A DNA stretch of 64,000 bases from Bermanella sp047621325 (GTDB lineage: Bacteria; Pseudomonadota; Gammaproteobacteria; Pseudomonadales; Oceanobacteraceae): assembly GCA_047621325.1 (NCBI GenBank), contig JBLHLT010000001.1:62001-126000 (forward strand), written 5' to 3'. Position 1 is the first letter of the stretch, and each line of letters begins with the position of its first letter. A program made the position numbers and the translations under genes. Below are positions 62,285 to 64,000 of this stretch, piece after piece. The notes under the pieces were generated by a model. That model searched no databases, was not told the origin of the DNA, and was given only the letters and a program-made list of their open reading frames with translations.

Positions 62285-62746
62285 CTAATGCATACGATCT
62301 TTTAAATATTTAATAATCCGTTTTAACACCGGAATGTGCTCGTATAACAATTCACCACCATCAACGTAATCTTGGTGATAAAATACTTTATCTGTAAACC
62401 GAATATGCGTACTGCCATTAACCTGAATAGACGCGCCGCCATTTAATTTTGGGTGACGATAGGTCATGGTCCACGTGAGCATGGCGCTGTCTAATTTAAT
62501 AAATTCATCATGAAATTCAAACTGGCAAAATTGTACATTTTCGTAAATTGAAGCGCAGTAGCTTCTAAATTGACTCATGCCCGTAATATGATGAAAACAA
62601 TCCTTAAACACTAGATTTTGCGCATATACCATTTCGATGATGCCGCTTTTGCACGTATCGGCATTTAAGGTGTTGTACAAATGCTTAAAGGAATCAACTA
62701 ATAGCTGCGCCTGTTTTAAATCTGTCACGCTTTGATGGCTACCCAT
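62285..62746 (-). CDS. NTF2/SnoaL-like protein of the cfa cluster
   Basis: 153 aa. The form is NTF2-like: LLVDSFKHLYNTLNADTCKSGIIEMVYAQNLVFKDCFHHITGMSQFRSYCASIYENV, ending VDGGELLYEHIPVLKRIIKYLK. In ChrR-type clusters a gene of this kind regularly precedes the SDR or FAD gene. It overlaps the desaturase stop by eight bases and precedes the FAD oxidoreductase gene by five. Confidence 0.85.
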   Translation of the reverse strand: MGSHQSVTDLKQAQLLVDSFKHLYNTLNADTCKSGIIEMVYAQNLVFKDCFHHITGMSQFRSYCASIYENVQFCQFEFHDEFIKLDSAMLTWTMTYRHPKLNGGASIQVNGSTHIRFTDKVFYHQDYVDGGELLYEHIPVLKRIIKYLKDRMH

Positions 62747-63743
62747 TTATGTCTCCCGCTGCCTTTTGCTTTTTACCGCGATCATTGTCACGACCTTCTT
62801 GCAAGATACGGCGAGGCACAGGGTTTAGATCATGAACGACCCCCAAAACACTCATTACTTTCAAAATACAATAGGATATGTCCAGCTCCCACCAATAAAA
62901 CCCTTGGCGAGCCGACACCGCAAAACGATGATGGTTATTATGCCAACCTTCACCTAATGTAATAAACGCCAACCATGGGTTATTACGGCTGTGATCTTCA
63001 GTCTCAAATCGACGCTTACCATAAATATGACCCAATGAATTAATCGTAAATGTGGAGTGAAATAAAATAACAGTCGAAACAAAAAAACCCCAAATTAACA
63101 TTTGTAGGCCACTGGTTTCTAACCCTGGCCAATACGCATTTAACCACTCACCTAAAATGAAGGTACACAAGGCTAATACTGCGGGGGCGATAATATCAAA
63201 ACGATTTAAAAATCTAAGTTCAGGGAATTTAGCCCAATCTTTTATTACGCTGTAGTCCGTTTTAAATGCGGCCTCACAAATGAACCACCCCATGTGTGAC
63301 CACCAAAATCCGTGTTGTACGGGTGAGTGCAGGTCATCATCTTCATCACTGTGTTTATGGTGTTTTCTATGATGGCTCGCCCACCATAACGGACCGCGTT
63401 GCGCTGAACTATTGCCAATAAACGCAAAAACAAATTGCCAAGCACGATTCACTTTAAAGCTACGATGGGAAAAATAACGATGGTAAAATGCGGTAATGGC
63501 AAACATACGCAACCAAAACAAAAACAAACAGACAAACACTGCCACCGGACTCACCCCAACCCAGATCACCCCTAAACACATGGCATGCACAAAGAAAAAA
63601 GGGAGACAGCGCACCCAATTAATATGGCGACTGTTTTCATCCACCTCTGGGCCTACGGCCGCTTCTGAGTCAACCCAGCGAATTATATTTTGCCAAAGAG
63701 TATCGCCCTTAGCGGTGGGTAACTTAAACGGGCTTGAACTCAT
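62739..63743 (-). CDS. Membrane fatty-acid desaturase (delta-9 type)
   Basis: 334 aa. Three His boxes are visible: HRYFSHRSF, HHRKHHKHSDEDD and GEGWHNNHHRF, the di-iron ligands of acyl-CoA/acyl-lipid desaturases. Four to five membrane helices surround them. It introduces a double bond in acyl chains, which would give Cfa a substrate. Its start overlaps the photolyase stop (ATGA), so the genes are coupled. It carries no fused cytochrome b5, so an external electron donor is needed. Confidence 0.94.
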   Translation of the reverse strand: MSSSPFKLPTAKGDTLWQNIIRWVDSEAAVGPEVDENSRHINWVRCLPFFFVHAMCLGVIWVGVSPVAVFVCLFLFWLRMFAITAFYHRYFSHRSFKVNRAWQFVFAFIGNSSAQRGPLWWASHHRKHHKHSDEDDDLHSPVQHGFWWSHMGWFICEAAFKTDYSVIKDWAKFPELRFLNRFDIIAPAVLALCTFILGEWLNAYWPGLETSGLQMLIWGFFVSTVILFHSTFTINSLGHIYGKRRFETEDHSRNNPWLAFITLGEGWHNNHHRFAVSARQGFYWWELDISYCILKVMSVLGVVHDLNPVPRRILQEGRDNDRGKKQKAAGDING

Positions 63744-64000
63744 AACAATCCGTACTCCTTGTTGATACTTACAATCGCAGGGTCACTTAACTGTTTAAAG
63801 TGTATTTTTGTTTGAGCGACGGCCGCTTTATGATCCACAATGGGTAATACATATCCGCATTGTTTAACTTGCAGAGCGCTAGGCTGATGAATGCTTTTAT
63901 TATCCAGTGACGCAAGTTCCGGCACATAGTGACGAATAAACGTGCCTGAAGTATCAAAGCGTTGTGATTGGCGCACTGGATTAAAAATTCGAAAATACGG
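63740..64000 (-). CDS. Deoxyribodipyrimidine photolyase, C-terminal part
   Basis: The frame is open to the window end; 86 codons plus stop are visible. PYFRIFNPVRQSQRFDTSGTFIRHYVPEL is the conserved C-terminal photolyase segment that lines the FAD pocket. The chain then diverges, ending EYGLL. It repairs UV-induced cyclobutane dimers using light. Its coupling to desaturase, FAD oxidoreductase, DUF1365 and cfa genes is typical of photo-oxidative stress operons. The N-terminal part is outside. Confidence 0.9.
   Translation of the reverse strand, partial: PYFRIFNPVRQSQRFDTSGTFIRHYVPELASLDNKSIHQPSALQVKQCGYVLPIVDHKAAVAQTKIHFKQLSDPAIVSINKEYGLL

Overview
The window reads as chromosomal DNA of a marine, moderately salt-tolerant gammaproteobacterium, moderately low in G+C. 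The gene content fits the Oceanospirillales, for example relatives of Bermanella, Oleispira or Oceanobacter; this placement is inferred from gene content only. Supporting signs are a complete ectoine cluster (ectA-ectB-ectC-ask with a divergent MarR regulator), FolX beside FolE, a PBPRA1643-type SEC-C protein, a Lif-like lipase chaperone, FeoAB, and a photolyase/desaturase/Cfa cluster. Almost every long open frame is a recognisable chromosomal gene. No tRNA, rRNA, CRISPR array, prophage or intact transposase was seen.

Layout. 1-6.2 kb: the 3' end of a heavy-metal RND pump, a beta-barrel outer-membrane protein, a repeat-rich gap, a KefB/KefC-type antiporter and a PuuB-like FAD oxidoreductase. 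6.5-11.2 kb: a two-gene unit of unrecognised proteins (146 and 1380 aa), the least explained block. 11.4-15.4 kb: an accessory stretch with an alpha/beta hydrolase, a lipoprotein, a decayed REP-associated (RAYT) transposase, a DUF2971 protein, a MITE-like element and several REP hairpins. 15.4-19.0 kb: a glutarate/glutaryl-CoA block (CaiB-type CoA transferase, glutaryl-CoA dehydrogenase, divergent LysR). 19-26.7 kb: a K+ channel with a Ca2+/Na+ antiporter, small NTF2 and VOC proteins with a LysR gene, a truncated AraC-type sensor, then an aldehyde dehydrogenase/amine oxidoreductase pair with an NTF2-AraC regulator. 26.7-32 kb: HAD phosphatase, folX-folE, a 3-copy BIME tandem array, thioesterase and feoAB behind a Fur-box-like site. 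32-36.8 kb: hydrolase/aldolase pair with a Crp/Fnr regulator, a GNAT-like protein and a GAF histidine kinase. 36.9-42.5 kb: the ectoine operon, ending in an unusual membrane TPR protein. 42.5-52.5 kb: alkaline phosphatase, MgtC, PtsP, an M42-like peptidase, a SEC-C protein, an AraC regulator, a Lif-like chaperone, an SGNH lipoprotein and a DUF4345-like protein. 52.6-56.4 kb: a large hybrid kinase. 56.4-64 kb: two minus-strand operons (SDR-DUF2878-exported protein; photolyase-desaturase-NTF2-FAD oxidoreductase-DUF1365-Cfa).

The last region resembles the membrane-lipid arm of the sigmaE/ChrR (singlet-oxygen) response known from other proteobacteria. The ectoine cluster gives osmoprotection, and the gcd block breaks down glutarate, probably from lysine. 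The intergenic DNA carries at least three hairpin-repeat families, one tandemly amplified directly behind folE together with the folE 3' end. The best candidates for something undescribed are the 146/1380-aa pair, the TPR protein in the ectoine operon, and the repeat families.
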